The notes under the pieces: model-generated | What the model was told of the DNA's origin: nothing | Databases searched by the model: none | What the model saw: the letters and a program-made list of their open reading frames with translations, nothing else | Program-made: the position numbers and the translations under genes | NCBI GenBank assembly: GCA_002786855.1 | Contig: PCUU01000015.1 | Span: 42,308-106,307, forward strand | Direction of reading: 5' to 3' | Length of the DNA: 64,000 bases | Source: Cytophagales bacterium CG12_big_fil_rev_8_21_14_0_65_40_12 | GTDB taxonomy: Bacteria; Bacteroidota; Bacteroidia; Cytophagales; Cyclobacteriaceae | Part shown: piece after piece, positions 1 to 9,729 of the stretch | Layout of the letters: the number at the start of each line of letters is the position of its first letter | Numbering within the stretch: the stretch's first letter is position 1

Positions 1-903
1 TTCTCCATTATAGGAGAACCAAGAACCTGCCTTTTTAATGATGTTAAGCTCTACGCCCAAATCAACGATTTCCCCTGATTTAGAAATGCCCAAGCCGTAC
101 ATGATGTCAAACTCCACTACTTTGAAAGGAGGGGCAACTTTGTTTTTCACCACCTTTACGCGCGTTCTGTTGCCCAATATGTTATCTGAGCTTTCTTTGA
201 TTTGACCGATTCTTCTGATATCTAAACGGACAGAGGCATAAAATTTCAATGCATTTCCACCAGTTGTGGTTTCAGGATTTCCGAACATCACACCAATTTT
301 TTCGCGAAGCTGGTTGATGAAAATGCAGCAGCAACCTGTTTTATTGATGGCTCCAGTTAATTTCCTTAATGCTTGAGACATTAAACGGGCCTGTAAACCC
401 ATTTTACTATCGCCCATTTCGCCTTCTAATTCGGCTTTTGGAACTAGTGCAGCCACTGAATCGATCACAATGATGTCGATTGCTCCAGAACGGATTAAAT
501 GTTCTGCAATCTCTAGTGCTTGCTCGCCATTGTCGGGCTGAGAAATCAACAAGTTTTCTGTATCGATCCCAAGTTTTTCAGCATAGCCTTTGTCGAAAGC
601 ATGTTCTGCATCGATAAAAGCGGCTAACCCACCTTTCTTTTGAGCCTCGGCAATGCAGTGCATGGTTAAGGTGGTTTTACCAGAAGATTCCGGCCCATAG
701 ATTTCTATAACTCTGCCTCTTGGAATACCGCCAATGCCTAAAGCAATATCAAGTCCTAGAGAACCTGTAGATATTGACGGCAAGTCAACTACTTTTTCGT
801 CACTCAATCTCATTACGGCTCCTTTGCCGTATGACTTCTCTAATTTATCAATGGTTAATTGTAATGCTTTTAGTTTCTCTGATTTCTCGCTTTTGTCGCT
901 CAT
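1..903 (-). CDS. recA: RecA recombinase (3' end cut by window edge)
   Basis: Central recombinase and SOS co-protease: it forms ATP-dependent filaments on single-stranded DNA. The visible 301 codons start at an ATG at 903 and give the canonical RecA N-terminus. The Walker A motif GPESSGKT is at about residues 67-74 and the Walker B stretch [10 protein letters not shown] follows. The loop '[18 protein letters not shown]' is diagnostic of RecA. The last ~40 residues lie outside the window. No frameshift or odd residue is seen in the visible part. Upstream, 904-1014 is a short divergent promoter region shared with the peptidase gene. No LexA-type box was recognised there. Confidence 0.98.
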   Translation of the reverse strand, partial: MSDKSEKSEKLKALQLTIDKLEKSYGKGAVMRLSDEKVVDLPSISTGSLGLDIALGIGGIPRGRVIEIYGPESSGKTTLTMHCIAEAQKKGGLAAFIDAEHAFDKGYAEKLGIDTENLLISQPDNGEQALEIAEHLIRSGAIDIIVIDSVAALVPKAELEGEMGDSKMGLQARLMSQALRKLTGAINKTGCCCIFINQLREKIGVMFGNPETTTGGNALKFYASVRLDIRRIGQIKESSDNILGNRTRVKVVKNKVAPPFKVVEFDIMYGLGISKSGEIVDLGVELNIIKKAGSWFSYNGE

Positions 904-1014
904 TGTTGATTGGGTATTTGTATAAAGAATAGATTGTGAAGATAGTGGGAATGGTAACAAATCACAACTCGAAAGTTTCAATAAATAAGCCTTATTTTCG
1001 TGTAATTGATTGAA

Positions 1015-2049
1015 ATGAAAAAGTGGCTCAAAAGAATTGGTTTGGGATTGATTGCGCTGGTCTTGATCACTTATGTATGGCAATTTGAATTGATCAATTA
1101 TGGACTTTTACAATTAAGGGGCCAACTGAAGGTGGTGAATAATACCGTTCCGCTTCAAACCTTTATTGATGATCCTGCAACGCCAGATTCACTCAGAATC
1201 AAGGCTGAATTGATTGAGGAAATCAGAAAATTCGCATTTGATTCGCTAGGCATCAACTATTCAGACAATTATACCGAAATCTACGATCAAAAAGGAAAGC
1301 CGTCCATGTATGTTGTCACCGCATGCGATTCGTTTAGCTTCAAACCTAAGACTTGGAAATTTCCGCTGCTCGGAAGCTTTCCCTACAAAGGTTTTTTTGA
1401 AGTAGAAAAAGCAAAGGCCCTGGCCAACGAGATTAAGACAAAGGATAGTTTGGAGGTGGACATCCGCACCGCAGGTGGATGGTCCACGCTGGGCTGGTTC
1501 AAAGATCCAATCCTGTCGAATATGCTCAATCGCTCAGAGGGTGATTTGGCAAGCTTGCTTATTCATGAATTGACTCATGGGACACTTTTTGTCAAAGACT
1601 CGGTCACTTTTAATGAAAATTTAGCTTCCTTCATTGGTGACAATGGCGCCATCCTATTTTTGGAATCCAAATATGGAAAACAAGCACCTCAAGTGTTACA
1701 ATATAAAGCCGAAATCGAGGATGAAGAGAAGTTCAAATCATATGTGCTTATAGCCGCCAATCAATTGGATGAGTTATATAAAGGGATGGCCAATGCCTCA
1801 AGAGAAGAAAAGCGCTTGCAGAAATCCAAAGCAATGGAAGCCATTCAGTCAAATTATGATACATTGGATTTTAAATCAGCGCTTTATAAGGGATATTTAA
1901 AACGAAGAAAACCTAATAACACCTTCTTTATGTCGTATTTAAGGTATAATTCTCAGCAAGCACTTTTAGAATCGGAATTAAATTTGAACTTTAAGGGAGA
2001 TTTGAAAGCATACCTTCAATACCTTAAATCTAAATACCCATCACTCTAA
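1015..2049 (+). CDS. Predicted zinc aminopeptidase (PF10023-like), membrane-anchored
   Basis: Putative metallopeptidase facing the periplasm. The N-terminus carries a basic patch and one hydrophobic segment (about residues 9-24), read as a membrane anchor. A zinc-binding HELTH (HExxH) motif sits at about residues 184-188, inside the context [12 protein letters not shown] typical of the PF10023 predicted aminopeptidases; length (344 aa) fits that family. ATG at 1015 is preferred over an in-frame TTG at 1006 because it starts directly at MKKWLK before the anchor. A possible -7 element TATTTTCG lies at 993-1000. Substrate unknown. Confidence 0.8.
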   Translation: MKKWLKRIGLGLIALVLITYVWQFELINYGLLQLRGQLKVVNNTVPLQTFIDDPATPDSLRIKAELIEEIRKFAFDSLGINYSDNYTEIYDQKGKPSMYVVTACDSFSFKPKTWKFPLLGSFPYKGFFEVEKAKALANEIKTKDSLEVDIRTAGGWSTLGWFKDPILSNMLNRSEGDLASLLIHELTHGTLFVKDSVTFNENLASFIGDNGAILFLESKYGKQAPQVLQYKAEIEDEEKFKSYVLIAANQLDELYKGMANASREEKRLQKSKAMEAIQSNYDTLDFKSALYKGYLKRRKPNNTFFMSYLRYNSQQALLESELNLNFKGDLKAYLQYLKSKYPSL

Positions 2050-2092
2050 AATTATTCTTGGTATGGCGTTTGTCAAAGGCAGTATAAAAATA

Positions 2093-2902
2093 ATGATGAG
2101 ACTGTCTTATATATTTTCTATCATGGCCTTTTTCTGCTTGTTTTCACAAGCGCAAGGTTATCAACTTTCTAAGCAAAGGCCATTTCAGGCAGGGGAGCAA
2201 GTAGAATTAAAGGCTACAGTTGGTTTTATAAAAGCGGCTGAAGCTACACTACAGGTGAGCGATGTGATTTATAGCCTCAACAATAAACCCACCTACAAAA
2301 TAGACGTCTATGCGCGCACGGCTGGTATGTTTGATTTATTTTCTTCGGTAAGAGACAATTGGGGTTCTTACTTTGATACCGCGCAGTTTGTTCCACACCA
2401 ATTTTACCGCTACATCTCTGAAGGTCGTTTCCGAAAGAACGAAATACTGTATTTCGACCAAAAAAATAATCAGGTTACGGTGGCCAAACTTGATAAAGAG
2501 ACACGCAAACTGAAGGAGCGCAAAGACCATAGTATCGCAGCTGAGATGCAGGATATGGTAAGTGGCTACTATTACCTTCGAGCAATAGATTTCGACAAAA
2601 TTAAAGTGGGTGAAGTTATTACCATCAACACCTTTTTTGATGATAAGGAAAAGCCTTTTAGCATAAAATTTATGGGAAGAGAGACCATTAAAACGAAACT
2701 GGGTAATATCAATGCCTTGGTTTTGATCCCCCTAATGAAAAAGGACAGTTTGTTTGAAGAAGACAACACACTTAAAGTTTGGCTCTCCGATGATTTGAAT
2801 AAAATCCCACTGAAGTTTCAAGCTAAAATCTTTGTTGGATACTTAGAGGTAGACGTAAAAAACGTAAAGAACCTGCGACACCCTCTGGCAATTGTCGAGT
2901 AA
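2093..2902 (+). CDS. DUF3108 family secreted protein
   Basis: Conserved Bacteroidota protein of the DUF3108 type, of unknown biochemical role and probably in the cell envelope. A signal peptide is evident when the start is taken at 2093 (MMRLSYIFSIMAFF...SQAQG). An in-frame ATG at 2063 would add ten residues ahead of it and is less likely. The body is a beta-rich domain beginning around 'AGEQVELKATVGFIKAAEATLQV', with the family-typical phrase 'YYYLRAIDFDKIKVGEVITINTFFDD' cut here into its key residues YYLR and GE. It lies 43 bp after the peptidase and may share its transcript. Confidence 0.75.
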   Translation: MMRLSYIFSIMAFFCLFSQAQGYQLSKQRPFQAGEQVELKATVGFIKAAEATLQVSDVIYSLNNKPTYKIDVYARTAGMFDLFSSVRDNWGSYFDTAQFVPHQFYRYISEGRFRKNEILYFDQKNNQVTVAKLDKETRKLKERKDHSIAAEMQDMVSGYYYLRAIDFDKIKVGEVITINTFFDDKEKPFSIKFMGRETIKTKLGNINALVLIPLMKKDSLFEEDNTLKVWLSDDLNKIPLKFQAKIFVGYLEVDVKNVKNLRHPLAIVE

Positions 2903-2913
2903 ATCAATTTCTT

Positions 2914-2961
2914 TTTGATTTCAGACCGTTAATTTTTAGATATATTTGCTTCAATTGAAGC
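2914..2961 (+). promoter_or_regulatory. Promoter of the two-component operon with overlapping palindrome
   Basis: TTTG at 2914-2917 and a perfect Bacteroidota -7 element TATATTTG at 2941-2948 are separated by 23 bp. A perfect 14-bp palindrome, GCTTCAATTGAAGC, occupies 2948-2961, which would cover the transcription start. The response regulator starts at 2986. A binding site for the regulator itself or another dimeric factor is an inference. Confidence 0.55.
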
Positions 2962-2985
2962 AAAATCAATCATAAACTTTGAACT

Positions 2986-3672
2986 ATGGGTGTTAAGCAA
3001 AACCACAAAGTACTAGTGGTAGACGATGATCCGGATATTCTAGAGCTACTCAAATATAACCTTGTAAAGGAAGGTTATGATGTCAAAATAGCCGAAGATG
3101 GTCGCAAGGGAGTTCAGATCGCTAAAACTTTTCAGCCTGAATTAGTTTTGTTGGACATTATGATGCCCAGTCAAGATGGTGTTGAAACCTGCCGGCAGAT
3201 GCGGGAATTACCAGAAATGGTCAATGCCCATATCACTTTTTTAACAGCCAGGGCGGAGGAGTATTCAGAAGTGGCTGCTTTTGATGCTGGCGCAGATGAC
3301 TACATCACCAAGCCAATCAAGCCTCGTGCCTTAATGAGCAGGATCAGTGCCCATTTTAGAAAGGAAAAGAAGAGCAAGACCACCCCAAAGGTGAGTGTAG
3401 GTAACCTTACCATCGACAAGTCAAGTTACACGGTGACTATAGAGGACAATCAATTTACACTTCCGAAAAAGGAATTCGAATTGCTTTATTTCCTAGCGCA
3501 AAACCCAAATAAAGTGTTCAGCAGAGACGACTTATTGCAAAACATTTGGGGTACAGATGTGTATGTTTTGGCAAGAACTGTAGACGTTCACATAAGAAAA
3601 GTAAGAGAGAAAATCGGTGAAGGTTTTATCACAACTGTTAAAGGCGTGGGGTATAAGTTTGACGTGCTCTAA
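2986..3672 (+). CDS. OmpR/PhoB-type response regulator
   Basis: DNA-binding response regulator. The receiver domain (about residues 8-122) has the acidic pocket VVDDDPD, phospho-acceptor Asp57 in LLDIMMP, and conserved Lys109 in ITKP. The C-terminal winged helix (about 133-228) carries the family signature 'RTVDVHIRKVREKIG' and ends in GVGYKF. The length of 228 aa is typical. It is followed after 2 bp by its histidine kinase, the order seen in phoB-phoR-like pairs of Bacteroidota. Phosphate control is not shown by the sequence, so no symbol is assigned. Confidence 0.93.
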   Translation: MGVKQNHKVLVVDDDPDILELLKYNLVKEGYDVKIAEDGRKGVQIAKTFQPELVLLDIMMPSQDGVETCRQMRELPEMVNAHITFLTARAEEYSEVAAFDAGADDYITKPIKPRALMSRISAHFRKEKKSKTTPKVSVGNLTIDKSSYTVTIEDNQFTLPKKEFELLYFLAQNPNKVFSRDDLLQNIWGTDVYVLARTVDVHIRKVREKIGEGFITTVKGVGYKFDVL

Positions 3673-3674
3673 TC

Positions 3675-4766
3675 ATGCTGCTTAATTCCAAAGCGGTTGC
3701 CATTTTGCTGGCTATTTTGGTCGGTAGTATTACCACGGCATTCCTTTCTTTGGTTTCAGAAATTTCAAGTCAGTCCCTCATTGTTGGGGGACTGATTTCA
3801 TTTTCAGCCACTTATCTTTTGGTATTTATTACGTTCGAGTTCCTGGTTTTTAAAGAGATCAGTAAAATCTATGAGGTGATGAACAAAATTCGGAGAAAGA
3901 ATTTTTCTTTTATCGAAGAGGCTGAAGACCGCAAGTACATCAACCCTTTAAAAAGAATCAATAAGGAAATTTATTCTTATGCAGTAGGCAGGCAGCGAGA
4001 AATCGAAGAGCTAAAGAAGGTGGAGGTTTTTAGAAGAGAGTTTTTGGCAGATGTGAGCCACGAACTCAAAACGCCAGTTTTTGCAGCTCAAGGCTTTGTC
4101 CATACTTTGTTGGATGGTGCTATTGATGATAAAAAGGTTCGGGTGAAATTTCTGAAAAGGGCCGCCAGGAGCTTAGACAGTTTAGATGCGCTCATTCATG
4201 ATTTGCTCACTTTATCTCAAATAGAACTGGGTGAAACCAAAATGCATTTCGAAAACTTCGATATCATTGAAACTACCAAAGAAGTTTTAGAGCAGTTCGA
4301 AAATAAAGTAGAGAAAAAGGGCTTGCATATTGCTTTCGACCAGCCCTATGATCACCCCGTTTTCGTTTATGCAGATGCCGATAAAATCTACCGCGTACTG
4401 ACCAATTTAATCTCGAACGCTAATAAATATACCGATGTAGGCCAAATTACCATAGGTTTTGATATCTCTGGCGATCACGTTACCACTTTTGTGAAGGACA
4501 CGGGTCAAGGTATTCCACCAGAAAATCTAGCCAGAATTTTTGAACGCTTTTACCGTGTTGAAAAAAGTAGAGCAAAAGGCAGAAAGGGTGGAACTGGCTT
4601 AGGTTTGGCCATTGTAAAGCACATTATGGAAGCTCACAACTCTAAAGTGAGCGTAATTAGCACGGTCGACAAGGGCTCCACATTCAGTTTTAAACTACCT
4701 TTGTCGAAAAAGGAAGATATTGAAGCCGTTGAGGTGGATGATCTTGACGAACTTGTTGAGGATTAA
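3675..4766 (+). CDS. Sensor histidine kinase, PhoR-like
   Basis: Membrane histidine kinase partner of the preceding regulator. Two hydrophobic helices (about residues 7-27 and 37-58) with only a short loop between them suggest that little is sensed outside the membrane. The HisKA box DVSHELKTP has the phospho-acceptor at His129. The HATPase domain shows the N box (NLISNANKY), G1 (DTGQGIP), F box (FERFYR) and G2 (GGTGLGLAI). The acidic C-terminal tail (EAVEVDDLDELVED) is unremarkable. No clear PAS or HAMP domain is seen. Confidence 0.92.
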   Translation: MLLNSKAVAILLAILVGSITTAFLSLVSEISSQSLIVGGLISFSATYLLVFITFEFLVFKEISKIYEVMNKIRRKNFSFIEEAEDRKYINPLKRINKEIYSYAVGRQREIEELKKVEVFRREFLADVSHELKTPVFAAQGFVHTLLDGAIDDKKVRVKFLKRAARSLDSLDALIHDLLTLSQIELGETKMHFENFDIIETTKEVLEQFENKVEKKGLHIAFDQPYDHPVFVYADADKIYRVLTNLISNANKYTDVGQITIGFDISGDHVTTFVKDTGQGIPPENLARIFERFYRVEKSRAKGRKGGTGLGLAIVKHIMEAHNSKVSVISTVDKGSTFSFKLPLSKKEDIEAVEVDDLDELVED

Positions 4767-4793
4767 ATTCCTCTTCTTCCATTAAAATTAAGC

Positions 4794-5504
4794 ATGAAAT
4801 TTAAGTTTGAAGATTTAATCTGTTACGAGAACGAACATTTTCTTGTGGTGAATAAGCCAGCAGGAATGGCTTCATTAGACGACAGAAATGACCCACAAAA
4901 CGTTCAGAAGTTGGCAAAACAGTATTTTGAAGACCTCTCGGTTTGTCATCGTTTAGACAAGGAAACTTCGGGATGTCTTTTGCTTGCCAAAGGTCCAGAA
5001 GCCTACCGGCATGCTTCAATTCAATTCGAGAAGCGCACCATCAAGAAAGTTTATCATGCTTTTGTAAATGGACTTACCGAGTTTAGAGACACAAAGGTGC
5101 AGCTTTCCATCTTGCCATTAGACAAGGGTAATGTGGTGATTAACAGGGAGAAAGGTAAGGATGCCGAAACCTATTTCACCACGCTGGAGAACTACAAATT
5201 CAATTCATTAGTAGAATGCCGACCTATTACGGGCAGAATGCACCAAATCAGAATTCATTTGGCTACGCTGAAAGCCCCTATTATCAATGATGAAATGTAT
5301 GGTGGGCAGATTCTTTATCTTTCTCAACTCAAAAAGAATTTTAATCAGAAGAGAGAGGAAGATGAAAGATCAATCATTCAGCGCTTTGCTTTGCATGCCT
5401 ATGCTTTAACTTTTGATAATTTTCTTGAACAAATCACGGTCAAAGCAGATTATCCTAAAGATTTGCAAGTGCTGTCTAAGCAACTTCAGAAATACAGGCG
5501 ATAA
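4794..5504 (+). CDS. RluA-family RNA pseudouridine synthase
   Basis: Converts uridine to pseudouridine in rRNA or tRNA. The catalytic motif HRLDKETSG is present with Asp55, and the later motif GRMHQIRIHLA matches the RluA family. At 236 aa it is a short form with no S4 domain; the target base cannot be told from sequence. It lies 27 bp downstream of the histidine kinase and could be cotranscribed with it. Confidence 0.9.
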   Translation: MKFKFEDLICYENEHFLVVNKPAGMASLDDRNDPQNVQKLAKQYFEDLSVCHRLDKETSGCLLLAKGPEAYRHASIQFEKRTIKKVYHAFVNGLTEFRDTKVQLSILPLDKGNVVINREKGKDAETYFTTLENYKFNSLVECRPITGRMHQIRIHLATLKAPIINDEMYGGQILYLSQLKKNFNQKREEDERSIIQRFALHAYALTFDNFLEQITVKADYPKDLQVLSKQLQKYRR

Positions 5505-5517
5505 ATAACGAACTAAA

Positions 5518-7866
5518 TTGAGAGCACTGATTTTTTTTCTTGGCTGCCTAATGGCTTTTACCGTCATGGGCCAAGGGCTTGGTACTATTCAAGGCTATGT
5601 ATATGATGCTCAAGATAGACTGCCTTTGACAGGCGCAACTATTCAATTGACCAACAGCAACCTTGGAGCTGTTTCAGATGACAACGGATATTTCAAAATT
5701 GAAAATGTACCGACTCAAACCTATAATATCGAGGCCAGGTTTGTGGGATTCCGTTCCGAAATCAAGTACAATCTGATTGTTCGTTCTGCGGGGAATGCCG
5801 ACTTGATTTTCTACTTAAAAGAAGAGGCAAGCGATCTTGATGAAGTAGTCGTGACTTCCAGCCCTTTTCCAGCAAAAATTGAATCCCCTAATTCTATTCA
5901 AAATTTATCAAGGGAAGAGATTGCTACTTATCCTGGAGGTAATAACGATATAGCCAAGGTCGTGCAGTCACTTCCCGGGGTGTCAGGTTCGGTAGGATTT
6001 AGAAATGATGTGATCATCAGAGGAGGAGCGCCAAGTGAAAATGTGTATTATCTCGATGGTGTTGAAATCCCGAATATTAATCACTTTGCTACGCAAGGCA
6101 GTGCTGGCGGGCCAGTGGGTTTGCTCAATGTTTCATTTATAGAAGATGTAACGCTCAGTACGAGTGCTTTCGCAGCGCGCTATGACAATGCGCTCTCTGG
6201 AGTTTTGCAGTTTAATCAACGAAATGGGAACTCCAGAAATCGCAACCTGAATTTCAGGCTTGGTGCCAGTGAAGCGGCTTTGACTTTTGAAGGTCCGCTC
6301 TCTCTTCCTAAAGAAAACGAGCAGGCCAAAACTACTTTTATTGTTTCGGCACGCAGGTCCTACTTGCAGTTTCTCTTCAAGCTCATTGGACTTCCTTTTT
6401 TGCCCGATTACTGGGATTATCAGTACAAAGTCAATCATAAAATTGATGACAAAAACGAGATCAACTTGATTGGAATTGGTTCTATTGACGATTTTAAAGT
6501 CAATACGCCAGATGACATTACAGAAGAACAGCGAGCTACTTTAGATCAAATTGCCATTATCAAGCAATGGACATCCACCGTAGGGATCAGCTGGAAACAC
6601 AAGCTTGAATCTGGCTTTTTGCAGGCTACGCTGAGTGGAAATGTTTTGGACAATGAATTCACGCGTTACCAAGACAATCAAGCACAACAAGGCGTACTCT
6701 TTAGTAATAAGTCGCGAGAGGCAGAACAAAAATTGAGGATGGAAGTGACCAACTTTTTAAGCGATTGGACACTGTCTTATGGCCTGTCGCTACAACGGGC
6801 AGATTACTTAAATGAGACCGAGGATGTAGTGAACAGTATTAACTTTAGCTCTCAGATTGATTTCTTAAAGTATGGGCTGTTTGTTCAGGCCTCTAAATCG
6901 GCTTTCAATGATAAGCTTGACTTTTCTTTTGGTTTCAGAACTGATGGTGATTCATTCACAGAGAATGGCAGTGAGCAATTACTTCATTTTTCTCCTCGCG
7001 CATCTGCTTCTTATCATTTGACCAATCGACTCACTTTGAATGCTTCTATAGGTCGCTATTTTAAAATACCACCCTATACCATTTTGGGCTTTAGGAGCAA
7101 CAATAACCAATTGCTCAATCAAGATGCTGATTACATCCGAAGCGATCATTACGTTTTGGGGTTAGAGTTTTTGACAAGGCTTTCTACCCGATTTACGCTA
7201 GAAGGTTTTTACAAGAAATATGCAAATTACCCAATTTCCATTCGAGATGGCGTTTCACTGGCTAATCTTGGTGGCGATTTCGAAGTGTTTGGCAGCGAGA
7301 ACATCGTCAGTTCTGGCGAAGGAAGAGCATATGGCATGGAGTTTTTGTACCAGCAAAAGTTGAATAAAAATTTCTATGGGATTTTAGCTTATACACTCTT
7401 TTGGAGCGAGTATACCGACCTGAATGCTACTGGATATCGGCCAGCCCTATGGGATAACCGACATCTGCTCACTTTTACTGGGGGCTATAAACTAAATAAT
7501 AACTGGGAAGTAGGTATCCGCAACCGATTCTTGGGTAAAGCGCCTTTTATTCCCGTAGATGTGGCCGCAACTGAGACATCTTACCCTACAATTATTAAAG
7601 ATTTTGACGGAATTGGGGCAGAACGCTTGAATTCCTACAATTCGCTCGATGTTCGGGTAGATAAAAAATGGAATTATAGTGGTTGGTCCTTGAATATTTT
7701 CTTTGAGGTGACTAACCTTTTGGGAAGTCAATTGCCCCAAGCACCTCAATACGGATTGGATTTGGATGACAACGGTGAAGTGATTTTGCCTAGAAATCTA
7801 ATTCAAATTGAAGACACCAATAATGGCGCAACTATTCCAACATTTGGGGTGGTTATCGACTTTTAG
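5518..7866 (+). CDS. TonB-dependent outer-membrane receptor with N-terminal carboxypeptidase-like domain
   Basis: Outer-membrane barrel for TonB-energised uptake; substrate unknown. After a signal peptide (about 1-18, ending in MGQG), residues about 20-108 form the CarboxypepD_reg-like beta domain typical of Bacteroidota receptors. The plug follows (LPGVSGSVGFRNDVIIRGG... about 145-230), then the beta barrel, ending in an aromatic FGVVIDF. The start is a TTG at 5518, chosen because it immediately precedes the signal peptide and no ATG lies between it and the upstream stop. There is no SusD partner nearby. The 3' end overlaps the convergent gene by 4 bp. Confidence 0.92.
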   Translation: MRALIFFLGCLMAFTVMGQGLGTIQGYVYDAQDRLPLTGATIQLTNSNLGAVSDDNGYFKIENVPTQTYNIEARFVGFRSEIKYNLIVRSAGNADLIFYLKEEASDLDEVVVTSSPFPAKIESPNSIQNLSREEIATYPGGNNDIAKVVQSLPGVSGSVGFRNDVIIRGGAPSENVYYLDGVEIPNINHFATQGSAGGPVGLLNVSFIEDVTLSTSAFAARYDNALSGVLQFNQRNGNSRNRNLNFRLGASEAALTFEGPLSLPKENEQAKTTFIVSARRSYLQFLFKLIGLPFLPDYWDYQYKVNHKIDDKNEINLIGIGSIDDFKVNTPDDITEEQRATLDQIAIIKQWTSTVGISWKHKLESGFLQATLSGNVLDNEFTRYQDNQAQQGVLFSNKSREAEQKLRMEVTNFLSDWTLSYGLSLQRADYLNETEDVVNSINFSSQIDFLKYGLFVQASKSAFNDKLDFSFGFRTDGDSFTENGSEQLLHFSPRASASYHLTNRLTLNASIGRYFKIPPYTILGFRSNNNQLLNQDADYIRSDHYVLGLEFLTRLSTRFTLEGFYKKYANYPISIRDGVSLANLGGDFEVFGSENIVSSGEGRAYGMEFLYQQKLNKNFYGILAYTLFWSEYTDLNATGYRPALWDNRHLLTFTGGYKLNNNWEVGIRNRFLGKAPFIPVDVAATETSYPTIIKDFDGIGAERLNSYNSLDVRVDKKWNYSGWSLNIFFEVTNLLGSQLPQAPQYGLDLDDNGEVILPRNLIQIEDTNNGATIPTFGVVIDF

Positions 7867-8369
7867 TCGAGGCCAATAATGTACATTTCGAATTTCGGAT
7901 TGGTAAAGTCTGCTTTTTTTCTCCGTGCAAGTTTCAATCCATAACCAGCTGCTAAAAGCACTCCAGAGGTGATAGTGGTACTTTTGTCAAGCGAAATTTC
8001 GTTTCCATCCACAATGGTATTGTTTACAAAGTCAATGGTCATAAGGCCAATTCCAAGAGCAGGAAGAAGATTTTCAGCACTTTTTAAGATAGGAGCCCTG
8101 TTGGAGCTGGCATTGCGCAAGTCTAATTCAGTAATTTGGCTGAGCAGTAGAATGTTATCATCTAAAATCAAAGTACTATCCGAAAATTCACTGATGCGAT
8201 CGGTGAAAAATACATCAAACCCCTTTTGCTTGTACACGATTTGAGAGCCTACAAAGTACTCATACTTTCTAGTCGACCCCTTTTTTCGAACAACGAGGTA
8301 GGTTTGTGAAAATGCGGTTTGAGTTGCTAACACTATGCATAACAACACCAAGGGCCATTTTGCTTTCAT
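7863..8369 (-). CDS. Hypothetical exported protein
   Basis: Not recognised. The 168-aa product has a signal peptide (MKAKWPLVLLCIVLATQTAFSQ) and a mixed alpha/beta body containing 'LVVRKKGSTRKYEYFVG', which suggests a small beta domain. A second hydrophobic stretch lies near residues 98-112. Proteins of this kind recur in Bacteroidota as periplasmic hypotheticals. It converges on the TonB receptor gene and their stop codons overlap by 4 bp, so neither gene has room for a terminator between them. Confidence 0.7.
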   Translation of the reverse strand: MKAKWPLVLLCIVLATQTAFSQTYLVVRKKGSTRKYEYFVGSQIVYKQKGFDVFFTDRISEFSDSTLILDDNILLLSQITELDLRNASSNRAPILKSAENLLPALGIGLMTIDFVNNTIVDGNEISLDKSTTITSGVLLAAGYGLKLARRKKADFTNPKFEMYIIGLD

Positions 8370-8412
8370 AGGCCTGCAATTAACGCAAAAAACTGGTTAA
8401 CGAATGTTAAAC

Positions 8413-9477
8413 TTATACTTTTAGCGTCCAGCCGAATTTATCTTCTACTTGGCCAGTTTTAATTTCATCGAGCGTTTTCAAAACTCTATTTGAAAAAATG
8501 CGGTTTTCGATCGGAAGAAGTTCAAATACTTCATCTTGATGTCCGATTTGAGCAATATGAGCAATGGTAGCAGCAGTGCCAACACCAAAAGCTTCTTGTA
8601 GCGTGCCATTTTTAGCAGCTTCAACCACCTCTTTCACCGAAACATTGCGCTCTTCCACTTTCATTCCCCAATCGCGGGCCAAAGTCAAAACACTATCTCG
8701 GGTAATTCCTTTTAGGATTGTGCCACTGGTTTGTGAAGTAATCAAAGTGTCATTGATCACGAACATTACGTTCATGGTACCAGATTCTTCTATGAATTCA
8801 TGAGACCTGCCGTCTGTCCAAACGAGTTGATCGAATCCTTTGGCCTTTGCCAATTTAGCAGGGTAAAGCCCAGAAGCATAATTTCCACCAGTTTTTGCAT
8901 AGCCAGTTCCGCCTTCAAATGCACGCGAAAATTTAGTTTCGATTTTAACCTTTACGGGTGCAGAATAATAGGCTCCCACAGGGCAAGTAATGATCATAAA
9001 TCTGAAACTCTCGGCAGGACGAATACCAATGTATTCATCGGTTGAGAAAACAAAAGGTCTGATATAAAGGGAGGTATTTGGTGCATTGGGCACCCAATTT
9101 CTGTCAAGATCAATCAATTGAGTGAGTGCTTCCATAAAGAGCGATTCCGGAACATCGGGAATGCACATTCTTTCTGCAGAAATATTCAAACGCTTGGCGT
9201 TCATTTCTGGCCTAAAAAGTAAGACTTCGCCTTGTTCATTTTTGTAAGCTTTCATTCCTTCAAAAATGGTGATGGCATAGTGCAAAGTCATGTTGGCAGG
9301 GCTCATAGAAATGTTCTGGAAAGGAACAATTCTTGGCGATTCCCACCGGCCGTTCTTATAATCGGCTATGAACATATGGTCAGAATACAGCTTGCCAAAA
9401 GGAATATTTTGAACATCTAGGCTATCAATTCTTGATTGGCTCACTTTCTCTATTGAAATATCCATTGTCTCTATCAT
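8413..9477 (-). CDS. ilvE: Branched-chain amino acid aminotransferase
   Basis: PLP enzyme that interconverts valine, leucine and isoleucine with their 2-oxo acids. Fold-type IV features are clear: the long-form (eukaryote-like, class II) motif GYAKTGGNYA with the Schiff-base lysine at Lys195, preceded by FEGGTG, and followed by 'LVWTDGRSHEFIEESGTMN'. The length of 354 aa fits this subgroup. ATG at 9477 is used; a second Met at residue 5 is possible. It is transcribed from its own promoter at 9516-9546. Confidence 0.95.
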   Translation of the reverse strand: MIETMDISIEKVSQSRIDSLDVQNIPFGKLYSDHMFIADYKNGRWESPRIVPFQNISMSPANMTLHYAITIFEGMKAYKNEQGEVLLFRPEMNAKRLNISAERMCIPDVPESLFMEALTQLIDLDRNWVPNAPNTSLYIRPFVFSTDEYIGIRPAESFRFMIITCPVGAYYSAPVKVKIETKFSRAFEGGTGYAKTGGNYASGLYPAKLAKAKGFDQLVWTDGRSHEFIEESGTMNVMFVINDTLITSQTSGTILKGITRDSVLTLARDWGMKVEERNVSVKEVVEAAKNGTLQEAFGVGTAATIAHIAQIGHQDEVFELLPIENRIFSNRVLKTLDEIKTGQVEDKFGWTLKV

Positions 9478-9515
9478 TGCCGGAAAAATTTTAAATTATG
9501 AAAAGAACGATAAGT

Positions 9516-9552
9516 CGAAAATACGAAATTACTATACTAGAACAAACGTTTG
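9516..9552 (-). promoter_or_regulatory. Promoter of ilvE with CAAACGTTTG palindrome
   Basis: On the minus strand TTTG (9546-9543) and TATTTTCG (9523-9516) are separated by 19 bp, one base from the Bacteroidota consensus. The 10-bp perfect palindrome CAAACGTTTG (9543-9552) overlaps the upstream element and could be an operator. The predicted leader is about 35 nt. Confidence 0.5.
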
Positions 9553-9729
9553 CAAACCGTAATACATTTGTTTATTAGTCATTTAAATTACTTAAATCAA
9601 AATTATATTCTGTAAAATGAAATATTGATAGAATTAAAAACTGCAATGTAGATTTGATGCTCCAACAACTATTGGGGAACGGTTATTTTACAAAAGTGCT
9701 GAAGACCAGAAAATAGTTGTTCAGAATTC

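Noticed and set aside
7863..7866. Overlapping convergent stop codons as a regulatory device
   Set aside because: A 4-bp overlap of stops is common by chance and nothing else marks the site.
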